NCBI GenBank assembly: GCA_964397255.1
Contig: CAYNHQ010000002.1
Location: 186,001-250,000, forward strand
DNA: 64,000 nt
From: CAYNHQ01 sp964397255
Lineage (GTDB): Bacteria > Bdellovibrionota_G > JALEGL01 > DATDPG01
Direction of reading: 5' to 3'
Every line of letters starts with the position of its first letter. Position 1 is the first letter of the stretch. Below, one piece after another: positions 33,480 to 42,250 of this stretch. A model generated the notes under the pieces. That model ran no database searches. It was given only the letters and a program-made list of their open reading frames with translations, and had not been told where the DNA came from. Both the position numbers and the translations under genes were made by a program.

Positions 33480-34094
33480 TCAGTTCTTTTCCACCTGTAT
33501 AAAATCCAACTCCACGGGCGTAGATCTGCCGAAGATAGAGACAAGTACGCGGAGTTTTCCTTTTTCCGGTTTCACCTCGTCGACCAGCCCATTGAAATTC
33601 GCAAAAGGCCCATCAATGACACGCACCGACTCTCCCTTTTCAAAGCTCGTCTTATGTTTGGGTCGCAGAGTCCCTTCGGTGATTTGCGTCGTGATTCGAC
33701 GAACTTCTTTTTCCGGAACCGATGGGGGTTTCGTTCCGCCGCCCACGAAGCCAGTGATCTTCGGCGTGTTCTTGACGACATGCCAGGTCTCATCGTTCAA
33801 AATCATTTTGACGAGGATGTAGCCTGGGAAAAATTTCCGAGTGGTCGTCTTCTTTTCCCCCTGAACCATTTCGACGACATTTTCCGAAGGAATCAGAACT
33901 TCGCTGAAGAACTCGGACTTACCGAGTTGTTTCACGCGCTCTTCAAGGGCCTGTTTCGCCTTATTCTCAAAACCGGAATAGGTGTGGACAACATACCACT
34001 TCATCATCGCCTGCTTATCTTCAGGCGCGGGAGCGGCAGTTTCCGGTGTAGGGGGCGCAGAAGGAGGTTCCGACGAAGACGTCTCGGACGACAT
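33480..34094 (-). CDS. nusG: Transcription termination/antitermination factor NusG
   Basis: Binds RNA polymerase beta' and couples transcription to Rho and S10. The NGN domain starts at KWYVVHTYSGFENKAKQALEERV and includes RKFFPGYILVKM; the C-terminal KOW domain is GESVRVIDGPFANFNGLVDEVKPEKGKLRVLVSIFGR in parts. About 25 residues rich in Ser, Pro and Glu precede the domain. ATG 34094 (AGAAGGA upstream, 204 residues) is preferred; a GTG at 34127 is the alternative. Confidence 0.96.
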   Translation of the reverse strand: MSSETSSSEPPSAPPTPETAAPAPEDKQAMMKWYVVHTYSGFENKAKQALEERVKQLGKSEFFSEVLIPSENVVEMVQGEKKTTTRKFFPGYILVKMILNDETWHVVKNTPKITGFVGGGTKPPSVPEKEVRRITTQITEGTLRPKHKTSFEKGESVRVIDGPFANFNGLVDEVKPEKGKLRVLVSIFGRSTPVELDFIQVEKN

Positions 34095-34146
34095 CACGAA
34101 TCCTTCTTGTTGTTCAACGTCCGTCACTTTGCCCTCTTCTCTCCGC

Positions 34147-34527
34147 TCAAACGCGGAGCACAAAACGAATCAGCCCGGAGCAAAACCAATCGAAAATGCC
34201 GAGGATGACCGACATGATGAAAACCGAAATGATGACCACCACGGTAGAAAGCCACGCGTTCTTTCGAGGAGGCCAGGTGACCTTGTGAAGTTCTTGCATG
34301 GTTTCGGCCGCAAAAGCGTTCACCTTTTCCTGACGGAAGTAGACAAAAGCCGCCACCGCCATGATCGCGAATGACGCAACCGTAGCGGCTGGCAACGTTC
34401 CGAGCAGTTTGGGATTGGGGAGCCGCAAATAAGTGATCACTACAATGGCGACCTGATTGAGGACCCATGCGCAAAGAAACGTAATGACGATGTAACTGAG
34501 ATAAATCCATTTCTTGTCGCTTCCCAT
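34147..34527 (-). CDS. secE: Protein translocase subunit SecE (three-TM form)
   Basis: Clamp of the SecY channel. The conserved amphipathic helix TMQELHKVTWPPRKNAW precedes the essential last membrane segment (STVVVIISVFIMSVILGIFDW). Two further N-terminal segments give three in total and 126 residues, as in E. coli. It is 14 nt from rpmG. Confidence 0.95.
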   Translation of the reverse strand: MGSDKKWIYLSYIVITFLCAWVLNQVAIVVITYLRLPNPKLLGTLPAATVASFAIMAVAAFVYFRQEKVNAFAAETMQELHKVTWPPRKNAWLSTVVVIISVFIMSVILGIFDWFCSGLIRFVLRV

Positions 34528-34541
34528 AACGAGCCTGTTGG

Positions 34542-34691
34542 CTACTTCGTTTCCTTATGAACCACGTGCTTTCGGCAGAAGCGGCAATATTTTTTCCGCT
34601 CCAGCTTCTCAGTATTTGTCCGCTTGTTCTTTGTCGTTGAATAATTCCGACGTTTGCAGGCGGTGCACTCCAATTGGATGATGCTGTACAT
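34542..34691 (-). CDS. rpmG: 50S ribosomal protein L33 (zinc form, 49 residues)
   Basis: Short frame with ATG at 34691 and TAG at 34544-34542. The protein begins MYSIIQLECTACKRRNYSTT and ends CRFCRKHVVHKETK. C-x2-C pairs (CTAC, CRFC) form the zinc ribbon of the C+ type. It lies between tuf (5-nt gap) and secE, the usual place. Confidence 0.97.
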   Translation of the reverse strand: MYSIIQLECTACKRRNYSTTKNKRTNTEKLERKKYCRFCRKHVVHKETK

Positions 34692-34696
34692 GGTTC

Positions 34697-35896
34697 TTAC
34701 TCAATGACCTCCGTCACCACACCCGCACCCACCGTTCGACCGCCTTCGCGGATAGCGAAGCGGCTCTCTTTTTCCATAGCGATCGGTGTAATCAGTTCGA
34801 CTTCTATGCCGATATTGTCGCCCGGCATGACCATTTCGACATTCGCCGGGAGTGTGCAGACACCTGTGACGTCGGTCGTTCGGAAGTAAAACTGCGGCCG
34901 ATACCCTTTGAAAAAGGGCGTATGTCGTCCCCCCTCATCCTTCGTCAGAACATAGGCGGTCGCCTTGAATTTCTTATGCGGCGTGATGCTCCCGGGTTTG
35001 CAAAGCACCTGACCCCGTTCGACATCTTCACGCTTCACACCTCGGAGAAGAGCTCCAATGTTGTCGCCGGCCTCACCCGCATCCAGAAGTTTTTTAAACA
35101 TTTCAACGCCGGTTACAACGGTCTTGACCGTCGGTTTGAGACCAACGATTTCGACTTCGTCACCCACCTTTACAATTCCTCGCTCCACACGTCCGGTGAC
35201 CACGGTTCCACGACCTTCGATCGAGAAGACGTCTTCGACCGGAAGCAAGAACGGCTTGTCCTTTTCACGCACCGGTTGAGGAATAGTTTCATCGAGGGCT
35301 TTCAAAAGATCCCAAACCGGCTTCGCGCCGTCGCCGCTGGAATCAGCCATCGCTTTGGTGGCGCTTCCACGGATAATGGGAATCTTGTCGCCGGGGAACT
35401 GATACTTCGTGAGAAGTTCACGAATTTCGAGTTCGACGAGCTCCAAGAGATCGGCATCTGCGATGTCGCACTTATTCAAGAACACGACGATCGCAGGAAC
35501 GTTGACCTGGCGAGCCAGGAGAATGTGCTCGCGGGTCTGAGGCATGGGGCCATCGGCCGCACTGACGACAAGAATAGCGCCATCCATCTGCGCCGCGCCG
35601 GAGATCATGTTTTTGACATAGTCGGCATGGCCCGGACAGTCGATGTGGGCGTAGTGCCGCTTTTCGGATTCATATTCGACGTGCGCGAGCGCGACGGTCA
35701 AAATCTTCGTGGGGTCTCGTCGAAATGTTTTTGCGTCGGCCTTTGCCACATCATCATAGCCCTTCGCCGTGGCCCAGCCCTTTGTAGCTAGGACTTTAGT
35801 AATGGCAGCTGTGAGTGTGGTCTTCCCATGGTCGACGTGACCGATAGTGCCAACATTAATATGTGGTTTCGTTCGCTCAAATTTCTGTTTCGACAT
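34697..35896 (-). CDS. tuf: Translation elongation factor Tu
   Basis: Delivers aminoacyl-tRNA to the ribosome. GTP-binding motifs GHVDHGKTT (about residues 19-27), DCPGHADYVKNM and NKCD are intact, followed by domains II and III. Length 399. It is the only tuf in the window and occupies the tufB position behind four tRNA genes; the tufA position after fusA is empty. Confidence 0.99.
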   Translation of the reverse strand: MSKQKFERTKPHINVGTIGHVDHGKTTLTAAITKVLATKGWATAKGYDDVAKADAKTFRRDPTKILTVALAHVEYESEKRHYAHIDCPGHADYVKNMISGAAQMDGAILVVSAADGPMPQTREHILLARQVNVPAIVVFLNKCDIADADLLELVELEIRELLTKYQFPGDKIPIIRGSATKAMADSSGDGAKPVWDLLKALDETIPQPVREKDKPFLLPVEDVFSIEGRGTVVTGRVERGIVKVGDEVEIVGLKPTVKTVVTGVEMFKKLLDAGEAGDNIGALLRGVKREDVERGQVLCKPGSITPHKKFKATAYVLTKDEGGRHTPFFKGYRPQFYFRTTDVTGVCTLPANVEMVMPGDNIGIEVELITPIAMEKESRFAIREGGRTVGAGVVTEVIE

Positions 35897-35955
35897 GACC
35901 TTCTTCTCCCTGTTAAACCCTTAAGTTTTTTTCCTCAACTCACTCATTCCAATTC

Positions 35956-36031
<76 letters not shown>

Positions 36032-36103
36032 CTTCATCGGCTTGATCTTTTCTCGTCTGGCTTCGTTCTCGTTCCTCTCTGTTCGATCCAACTCCTCTTC
36101 TTT

Positions 36104-36180
36104 TGGAGCGGGGAACGGGATTCGAACCCGCGACCCTCAGCTTGGAAGGCTGATGCTCTAGCCAGCTGAGCTACCCCCGC
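36104..36180 (-). tRNA. tRNA-Gly(TCC)
   Basis: 77 nt with encoded CCA. Acceptor GCGGGGG with matching 3' strand, anticodon loop CTTCCAA, anticodon TCC. Third tRNA of the cluster. Confidence 0.97.
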
Positions 36181-36243
36181 TCTTGTTCGGCCGATCCTTT
36201 GGCCTCAATCTTCCTCTGGCACACTGGCTCAACAGTGCCAAAA

Positions 36244-36330
36244 TGGTGGACAGGGAAGGATTCGAACCTTCGTAGGCGTTGAGCCGGCAGATTTACAGTC
36301 TGCTCCCTTTAGCCACTCGGGCACCTGTCC
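36244..36330 (-). tRNA. tRNA-Tyr(GTA)
   Basis: 87 nt with encoded CCA and a long variable arm, as expected of a class II tRNA. Acceptor GGACAGG, anticodon loop CTGTAAA, anticodon GTA. Second tRNA of the cluster. Confidence 0.97.
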
Positions 36331-36432
36331 CTGTCGATCGGCCGGCCCTTTTTCCGCCTGACTTCGTTGCTTCCTCCTCGTCAGCCGAAAAAAACTCACG
36401 GCCTCTGTCCATGCTCACTCGCCTTCCAAAAA

Positions 36433-36508
36433 TGGAGCTGGCGATGGGACTCGAACCCGCAACCTGCTGATTACAAATCAGCTGCTCTACCAATTGAGCT
36501 ACGCCAGC
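36433..36508 (-). tRNA. tRNA-Thr(TGT)
   Basis: 76 nt with encoded CCA. Acceptor GCTGGCG, anticodon loop TTTGTAA, anticodon TGT. First tRNA transcribed; the order Thr-Tyr-Gly-Thr-tuf equals E. coli thrU-tyrU-glyT-thrT-tufB. Confidence 0.97.
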
Positions 36509-36594
36509 GCGGTCGCCCACTTCCAAATTCTGTAAAAATTTCGTATATTTCGACGTTCCTCCCGGCTAAGAATGTCCTCTATTTGAAGCGCGCG

Positions 36595-36623
36595 CTTATA
36601 AGGTTAAACATCATTTATGTCAA
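36595..36623 (-). promoter_or_regulatory. Strong sigma70-type promoter of the tRNA-tuf-rpoBC block
   Basis: Minus strand: TTGACA (36623-36618), 17-nt spacer, TATAAG (36600-36595), followed by a GC-rich run GCGCGCG near the likely start, which resembles a stringent discriminator. It lies about 85 nt before the first tRNA. Confidence 0.8.
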
Positions 36624-36839
36624 GAAAACTCTTTAAGCCCGGGAAGTTGGCCCTCCTATGACGCGGTATGCGAGAGAGATCGGGATGGCGATGCTGCTCA
36701 AGACGACTCCCACCTCAAAACTCCTCGTCTCTGTTAGGGATTTTCGGGTTTACTCAGTCTTGTTGCGGAATCGCTGCCGTTTTACTTTCGTTTTACTTTC
36801 ACGATTGACTGGAAACAGAATGTTCGATAATGCGACCTC

Positions 36840-37292
36840 ATGCCCGCGAAAGGGAATTCGTCTTCCGAAAATCAACCGGTGACTCGGAAGGAATTCCGGC
36901 AGTCGATGAAAAAGATCGACGAACGGTTTGGAAAGATCGACGAACGGTTTGGAAAGATCGACGAGCGGTTCGAAAGGATCGACGAGCGGTTCGAAAGGAT
37001 CGACGAGCGGTTCGAAAGGATCGACGAACGGTTTGGAAGGATCGACGAACGGTTTGACGGGATGACGGGCGAGTTTGTCAAACTTACGAGCTACATTGAT
37101 CAGAAAGCGAAGGAGACGCTTGAAACCTCGGAGCGACATATGGGAGTTCTATTTGAAGAAATGATTCATCGGCTTGAGACAAGCCTCGAATTTGCCACGA
37201 TCCTCCCGCCGAAAATTGAAAATCATGAAGAGCGTCTATTGAAAGTGGAAGAAGAAATTCCTGCCCTTCGCCTCGCAGTCCAGGGAAAATAA
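36840..37292 (+). CDS. Heptad-repeat coiled-coil protein, copy B (seven repeats)
   Basis: 150-residue paralogue of the gene at 20764-21126. It has the same start (MPAK, then QPVTRKEFRQSM), seven tandem heptads of the type K/R-IDERF-G/E, and the same C-terminal block RHMGVLFEEMIHRLETSLEFA with ILPPKIENHEERLLKVEEEIP. The regular heptads predict a long parallel coiled coil whose length varies with repeat number. A TTGACT...GATAAT element ends about 9 nt before the ATG. No function is known. It is the first gene on the far side of the tRNA-rpoC block, in the same orientation as copy A. Confidence 0.78.
   Translation: MPAKGNSSSENQPVTRKEFRQSMKKIDERFGKIDERFGKIDERFERIDERFERIDERFERIDERFGRIDERFDGMTGEFVKLTSYIDQKAKETLETSERHMGVLFEEMIHRLETSLEFATILPPKIENHEERLLKVEEEIPALRLAVQGK
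36912..37058. repeat. Seven tandem 21-bp repeats inside coiled-coil gene B
   Basis: Consensus AGGATCGACGARCGGTTYGRA, each unit coding one heptad. Units 1 and 2 are identical, and units 4 and 5 are identical, which points to recent slippage. The unit is a multiple of three, so number changes keep the frame. Confidence 0.95.
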
Positions 37293-37310
37293 CTTTCTCA
37301 CTATTTCGGG

Positions 37311-37323
37311 CCACACCATGTGG
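37311..37323. terminator. Small hairpin between convergent genes
   Basis: CCACA-CCA-TGTGG stem-loop in the 35-nt gap between coiled-coil gene B and the pterin dehydratase gene. Short and followed only by a weak T-run, so of limited confidence. Confidence 0.25.
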
Positions 37324-37327
37324 AACT

Positions 37328-37672
37328 TTATTTCTCTGCTTGGATAAACCGGCCAATTTTGCTCGCGAGGATGAAGTCGTTTTCGTGGAGGCCGTTGATT
37401 TTGTGGGTCCAAATCTCCACACGAACTTTGTTGTAATGAATATGAAGATCAGGATGGTGCCCTTCCTTTTCGGCAATCTCAGCAACACGATTTACAAACG
37501 ACATCGCATCGACAAAATTGGGAAATTCAAACGTCCGCTCAATTCGAAAAATATTTTCGCGTGACGTGAGAGACCAACTGGGAGTTTCCGTTAAAAACTT
37601 ATCAATTTCTTTTTTCGTGAGGGTCGGCACCCCTCCCCTACATGGCACGCATGTTTTTTCGCTTAGAGCCAC
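37328..37672 (-). CDS. 4a-hydroxytetrahydrobiopterin dehydratase (pterin-4a-carbinolamine dehydratase, PCD/DCoH family)
   Basis: Recycles the pterin cofactor after aromatic-amino-acid hydroxylation and, in some bacteria, has folate-related roles. The 114-residue protein has the family motif EGHHPDLHIHYNKVRVEIWTH with the active-site His pair, followed by GLHENDFILASKI. The N-terminal CxxC (CVPC) is common in bacterial members. It starts 3 nt after the unknown exported protein. No phenylalanine hydroxylase is in the window, so its metabolic partner is not known here. Confidence 0.93.
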   Translation of the reverse strand: MALSEKTCVPCRGGVPTLTKKEIDKFLTETPSWSLTSRENIFRIERTFEFPNFVDAMSFVNRVAEIAEKEGHHPDLHIHYNKVRVEIWTHKINGLHENDFILASKIGRFIQAEK

Positions 37673-37675
37673 TGC

Positions 37676-39118
37676 CTAATTTGTTCCCGCGGCCGCACTC
37701 CCAGCTAACATGGTTTTCGCGGCCGCGCTGAGGCGTCCTTTTTCGGGGTCTTGGATATTGCAGAGCTTGATGAGATCGAGAATTTGGTTTCCTTGCGGCA
37801 CTTTCTTATCGTCGTCCAAGGTTATTACGCTATGTCCCAACTCTCTTGGTTGATTCGTGCAGATATAGTCGATCTGGTCCTTGCAGCCATGTTTGACCAA
37901 TATCTTTAACCCGTCCACCACCTTGCTGATATCTACTCCCTTCGTGGAGCTACCATCATAGGAAACGATCGTCGGTGAAATGCATTGATTTGCAGTCTCA
38001 TTTTTCTCGGTTGTTTCGGTTATCTGTTTTGGGGGTTCCTTTAAATATGGCTCGGCCGCCAGAAGAAATGCCTTATTGTTTTCGTGGCTGGAAGTATCTG
38101 GATATTTTTCGGCTTCCTTTAGATTTGCCACAACTTGGTCCCTGATCTTCTTTCTATCAACTTGAGTAAGATTCTTATTTGCGTTCATGGCATCCCATGT
38201 CTGGTGAGCCCATCGATTGACTGCCAGGGAAAAGGCGTTTTGCGCTTTTGGATTCGTCGAATCGCACTTTAAAGCGTCCTGAGCTAAATCAAGAGCCGCA
38301 TTCCCCGGACTTTTTTGGAAATATACTACGATGTCGTTTTTGATTCTACAGTCCGCTGCCTGCGTTGACACGTCACTCAGTTCCTTCACCTTATTTCGAG
38401 ATGCAAATTCACGAATGGCCGTCTGAATCAGATCTGGATATTTTTTTGCGTACGAAATAGCTGCTTGATCTCCCTCCTGAAAAGCCTGGGAAATTTCAAG
38501 AGCCGCTCGCATATCCGCTGCAACATTGGGCCAAATCTTCGCCATTGCGATTAGATGAGCGTTAGCCTCTTCCAATTTATTCTTAGAAATCAGTCCTTGA
38601 GCAATATTGGTCGCAACCTTTCCCGCGCTTTCGAGTAATTGCTCGTTCGTCAATCCAGATTCGCTCCAAAATGGTTGCGCCCCCCAAAACGAAACCTTAG
38701 CCCCCACATAATCCTTTTGAAGAATTCTTACGTTGGTGAGTTCCGTCCAACCATAATATTTCGACCAACCATCTCCCCCTTTTTCCGCAATGGCTTGAAA
38801 TCTGTCGGCCAAACTCTCATACGCTATGCCTAAGACTTGTTGGCAGGCTTCCTTCGGAGCGAGCCCCTTCCATTCGGAACCTGGATCGAAAGCGACGCTT
38901 TTTTCTGCAAGTTTCTTAACCGTTTGATCAACCGCTCTTTCCACGGACTCAGGTGTGATCGAATCGGAAGGGCAAAGTGCTTCCAACACCTTAATGACTT
39001 CACGAATGTTGTAGGCCTCAGTACTCACCTTCGTTGTATCAAAAGGCGCTGGACCCTGTCCCAAAACGAGTCTTGGAATTAGAAGAAAAAAAGCGACCAC
39101 CATGGTTAACTGGTTCAT
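37676..39118 (-). CDS. Unknown exported protein (480 residues)
   Basis: Not recognised. A signal peptide is clear (MNQLTMVVAFFLLIPRLVLG, cleavage before QGPAP). The rest is mostly alpha-helical and soluble, with alternating Ala/Leu helices around residues 100-330 reminiscent of helical-repeat proteins but without a canonical TPR signature. A Pro/Glu/Thr-rich hinge near 345-370 precedes a C-terminal domain with Cys residues (YICTNQ, KLCNIQ). A GGGGGA precedes the ATG. It lies between the GT-C/TPR gene and the pterin dehydratase gene, probably in one transcript. Confidence 0.7.
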   Translation of the reverse strand: MNQLTMVVAFFLLIPRLVLGQGPAPFDTTKVSTEAYNIREVIKVLEALCPSDSITPESVERAVDQTVKKLAEKSVAFDPGSEWKGLAPKEACQQVLGIAYESLADRFQAIAEKGGDGWSKYYGWTELTNVRILQKDYVGAKVSFWGAQPFWSESGLTNEQLLESAGKVATNIAQGLISKNKLEEANAHLIAMAKIWPNVAADMRAALEISQAFQEGDQAAISYAKKYPDLIQTAIREFASRNKVKELSDVSTQAADCRIKNDIVVYFQKSPGNAALDLAQDALKCDSTNPKAQNAFSLAVNRWAHQTWDAMNANKNLTQVDRKKIRDQVVANLKEAEKYPDTSSHENNKAFLLAAEPYLKEPPKQITETTEKNETANQCISPTIVSYDGSSTKGVDISKVVDGLKILVKHGCKDQIDYICTNQPRELGHSVITLDDDKKVPQGNQILDLIKLCNIQDPEKGRLSAAAKTMLAGSAAAGTN

Positions 39119-39163
39119 TTGGAATCCCCCTGCTTGCGAGAATATCTACCACAAAAATCTCGA

Positions 39164-40825
39164 TCATTGCAATGCGTTAGCGGCGGTGAGTTTCTGTCGA
39201 GCTAGAACAAGGTTCTTTTGGGCTGCGGCCTCGGATGGCCGCAAATGGAGGGCGACTTCGGCTTCGCTTGCTGCCTTGGCCCACTCTCCTTTTTGTAAGT
39301 AATAGACCGATAGATTGTTGTGGCCAAAATAAGAGTCGGGATATTGGGTTACGAGTTTTTGAAGAACGAAGTAGGCTTGGTCGAGTTCATTGGTTTGAAG
39401 ATACGCGCGCCCCAAGTTTTCCATCGTGGGGCGGTGATGGGGGTCGAGGAAGAGTACTTGTCGATATGCTTGAATGGCCCTCATGGCGTCGCCCGAATGC
39501 TCATATGCGACTCCCCAATTGTGCCAACCCATTCGATAGGCCGATAAATTCACTGGAGAAAGAAGCCCCCACCCCATTACAAGAGCCGCTCCCATTAGGA
39601 GTGGAAGAGATCGACGATGTTCCCACGCCTGACTTGCAGGAAAAACCAACAGCGGCCAGGCCGGGAGTCGATAACGATTGATAACGAAAAAAATCAAACA
39701 GGTAACGAATGAAATCCCAAATAGTCCAAGAGACATCTCCCACGGGAAATCCGTTTCATTTCTCCTTTTCCAAAAGGGGATCGCCAAAAGAAGAAGGAGG
39801 GTGAAGTTCGCACCGCTCAGAAAATAAAGCAGAGGAATTTTTCGCCTTTCAAATCCATAAGGAAAGTCTCCGCCCTTCTCTTGAGGACTCAAAAACAGGA
39901 TGAATTTCCGTAAATAGAGTTCAAGCGCCTTCAGCGGATGGTTCGCAAGGTAAGTTAAACCTTCATTCCACCAAAAGCGATTGGCCGCTGAAACCGTACC
40001 CCCATGTTCAAGCGCATCCAAATTCTGTAGAGAGACGTCAGAATTCACCCCTGGTACTTCACTGTAAGCACCCGCGGAATGGGGATTATTCCCCTGAGCA
40101 AACGTCAAACCCGAATTCGCGCTCAGCGTGAAGCCCGCCCCCCACTCCGCATTTCGAATCAAGATCGGTGTGAGGGCCAGTATAACGATCGAGGCGCTAA
40201 TTAGAGTAGATCTCACAGTAAGGGTCTTTGCGCGCCACCCCCAAATCCAAAAGAGCGGCCAGATCAGGATAAAATTAGGCCGTAAGAGTGTCAGGAACGA
40301 CGCAAGAAGCGACAGAGAAATGGTGAGAAGAAGATTTCCCTTCTTCTGGGTGAGGCGCCAGACAAATTCAAGAAATAAAATTTCAGCGGCGGCCACAAAT
40401 GTAACGTCGTGAAGTTTCCATTCGAACGAGATCAGGGGTGCAGAAAAAAGAAGTAGAAGGAGAGCAAACCAAAATGGTTCTTCATTTTTCGACCATCGTT
40501 GAACCCAACGAAGAATAAGAAGCGATGAAGCAATGCCCAACACATTTTGGACAAAAATCATTGAGATGGGCGTAATAGGAAAAATGCGAAAAACGACTCC
40601 AAGAAGGTAGGGATAGAGAGGAGGATGAAATAAAGCCTCCGAAGGCATTGTACCGGTTCCCACCCACGCCTTTGCCAAATTGAAATAGATCCAAGAATCA
40701 GAAATGGGCCCATTGGGTATGGGAGTCCCACTGTAGGCGACCCAAAGAAGGATCCGTTCAATCACCAAAAGAAAAAGCGCGATACGCAACGTGCTTTTAT
40801 GTTCTACGCTGCTGGAAGATTTCAT
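39164..40825 (-). CDS. GT-C fold (GT39/ArnT-like) membrane glycosyltransferase with C-terminal TPRs
   Basis: Predicted lipid-phosphate-sugar-dependent glycosyltransferase of the inner membrane. An N-terminal membrane segment is followed by a periplasmic loop with acidic residues (PISDSWIYFNLAKAW) and HPPLYPYL, typical of ArnT/PMT proteins, then about ten more hydrophobic segments. The last ~110 residues are soluble and form about three TPR motifs (NWGVAYEHSGDAMRAIQAYR, ENLGRAYLQTNELDQAYFV, NNLSVYYLQKGEWAKAASEA). ATG 40825 lies inside the end of rlmB (overlap 29 nt) and has no clear Shine-Dalgarno; an earlier in-frame start at 40846 is possible. A second GT-C/TPR gene is at 49398-51062. Confidence 0.78.
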   Translation of the reverse strand: MKSSSSVEHKSTLRIALFLLVIERILLWVAYSGTPIPNGPISDSWIYFNLAKAWVGTGTMPSEALFHPPLYPYLLGVVFRIFPITPISMIFVQNVLGIASSLLILRWVQRWSKNEEPFWFALLLLLFSAPLISFEWKLHDVTFVAAAEILFLEFVWRLTQKKGNLLLTISLSLLASFLTLLRPNFILIWPLFWIWGWRAKTLTVRSTLISASIVILALTPILIRNAEWGAGFTLSANSGLTFAQGNNPHSAGAYSEVPGVNSDVSLQNLDALEHGGTVSAANRFWWNEGLTYLANHPLKALELYLRKFILFLSPQEKGGDFPYGFERRKIPLLYFLSGANFTLLLLLAIPFWKRRNETDFPWEMSLGLFGISFVTCLIFFVINRYRLPAWPLLVFPASQAWEHRRSLPLLMGAALVMGWGLLSPVNLSAYRMGWHNWGVAYEHSGDAMRAIQAYRQVLFLDPHHRPTMENLGRAYLQTNELDQAYFVLQKLVTQYPDSYFGHNNLSVYYLQKGEWAKAASEAEVALHLRPSEAAAQKNLVLARQKLTAANALQ

Positions 40826-41540
40826 AGAGTGCGATCGAACCGGCAATCGCGGCGTTGAGAGAATCTCGGCCCCCTCCTGGAAGCTTCATGAGTTGATCGC
40901 AACGCTTTTTTGTAAGCTCCCGGAGACCCTCCCCTTCACTTCCGATGACAAGCGTCAGATGCCGGTCCCCGATGGCAAGGGTTGCCAGGGGTGTGGAAGC
41001 TTCGGCATCTAAACCAACGACAACCGCTCCATATTCTTGGCAGGTCTTCAGTTCGCGTGCGAGATTCACGGCGCGAATAATCGGAAGGGAAAGAAGCGCA
41101 CCAGCCGAGGCTTTCACAACGGTTCCCGTGATCGGCGCCGAGCGATCTTTCGTCACAATGAGGGCGCTTGCACCGAAAAAATGAGCCGAGCGAATCAATG
41201 TCCCAAGATTTTGAGGGTCTTCGATTCCATCGACGGCTAAGAGAGTAAGAGTCTTATTGCCTTCCAAAGATTCGCTCCAATGCGCAAATGACTCCCAAAG
41301 ATCAAGACTGATTCTTGCCGCGATATCTTGATGTTTTTCCTGTTCAATTTTCCTGGCGAGAAAATCGCGTGAGACCCGTTGAATCGATATTCCTTTTTTT
41401 TGCGCAACCTGAAGCAGATCAGAGTAACGTTCGGCGCTCGAGTTTACGACATAAAAATCATGTGGCCGTGAGTATTTTGATCCGAAAGCCTCTGCGACCG
41501 GATGGCGGCCCCAAACAAATAGTTCCAGGGATTGCTTCAT
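40797..41540 (-). CDS. rlmB: 23S rRNA 2'-O-methyltransferase of the TrmH/SpoU family (RlmB-like)
   Basis: Methylates a guanosine ribose of 23S rRNA (G2251 in E. coli), or possibly a tRNA. The N-terminal substrate-binding domain (VWGRHPVAEAF) precedes the SPOUT knot with its three motifs: DPQNLGTLIRSA, LVIGSEGEGL and SLNAAIAGSIALYE. Motif 3 is usually SLNVSVAxGI, so it is slightly divergent. ATG 41540 overlaps the pyrF stop by 4 nt. Length 247. RlmB is the best fit, but other SpoU members cannot be excluded. Confidence 0.88.
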   Translation of the reverse strand: MKQSLELFVWGRHPVAEAFGSKYSRPHDFYVVNSSAERYSDLLQVAQKKGISIQRVSRDFLARKIEQEKHQDIAARISLDLWESFAHWSESLEGNKTLTLLAVDGIEDPQNLGTLIRSAHFFGASALIVTKDRSAPITGTVVKASAGALLSLPIIRAVNLARELKTCQEYGAVVVGLDAEASTPLATLAIGDRHLTLVIGSEGEGLRELTKKRCDQLMKLPGGGRDSLNAAIAGSIALYEIFQQRRT

Positions 41541-42250
41541 GCCTTTTCGATTTCTCGACAAATAGATTCGAAAGAGGCCTTGGGATCTTTTGAGTCCGTG
41601 ATGGGGCGACCGATGACAAGATAATCAGCTCCAGCTTGAATGGCATCCATAGGTGTCGCCGTTCGCTTCTGGTCATCTTGCCCAGCAAGGCCCGCCGGAC
41701 GAATGCCTGGAACCACAAGAAGAGTTTTCTTCGGCAATTCTTTTCGAAGGATCGGAATCTCCTGGGGGGAACATACAAGGCCATCGGCCCCCGAAGCTGT
41801 AGCGAGTTTAGCCAGACGAAGCACGTGAGAGGTCAGCGGTCCTTCTTGAAAGCCGATCTCTTCCGCACTCTCCGCGTCGAGGCTTGTAAGCATAGTCACG
41901 GCAAGAAGGAGGGGTTTTTTTGCCGTGGCCGAACGGTTAATCGCTTCGCGCGCCGCCATGATCATCGCTCGGCCACCCGAAGCATGAACCGTAAGCATGG
42001 TGACACTCTTGTAATGACAAACATTTTCTACGGCGCCCGCAACCGTGTTGGGAATATCGTGAAACTTTAAATCCAGGAAAACATTGATCTTACGATTTTC
42101 AAACTCTGAAAGAATCGCAGGCCCTTCCGAAGTAAAAAGAACCGAGCCCACTTTCGCCATTCGAATTTCTGGGAAACGATTTAAAAGTTTGAGGGTCTCC
42201 GACCGATCTTGCGTATCTATCGCGACAATCAGTCGCTCTTGGGGGGTCAC
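41537..42250 (-). CDS. pyrF: Orotidine 5'-phosphate decarboxylase
   Basis: Last step of UMP synthesis. The catalytic Asp/Lys motif is FLDLKFHDIPNTV, and the C-terminal phosphate-binding part has VVPGIRP and ADYLVIGRPITDSKDP. Length 237, group I bacterial form. It starts at GTG 42250, whose G is also the last base of the SPOR gene stop. Confidence 0.97.
   Translation of the reverse strand: MTPQERLIVAIDTQDRSETLKLLNRFPEIRMAKVGSVLFTSEGPAILSEFENRKINVFLDLKFHDIPNTVAGAVENVCHYKSVTMLTVHASGGRAMIMAAREAINRSATAKKPLLLAVTMLTSLDAESAEEIGFQEGPLTSHVLRLAKLATASGADGLVCSPQEIPILRKELPKKTLLVVPGIRPAGLAGQDDQKRTATPMDAIQAGADYLVIGRPITDSKDPKASFESICREIEKA

Noticed and set aside
33473..33544. N-terminal extension of L11
   Set aside because: It lies within nusG; L11 starts MAEKKIQ at 33472.
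36912..37058. CRISPR-like array
   Set aside because: No spacers; it is a coding tandem repeat.
36750..37139. Minus-strand frame through the 21-bp repeats
   Set aside because: A 21-bp repeat leaves all frames open; the plus frame is the one conserved in the paralogue.
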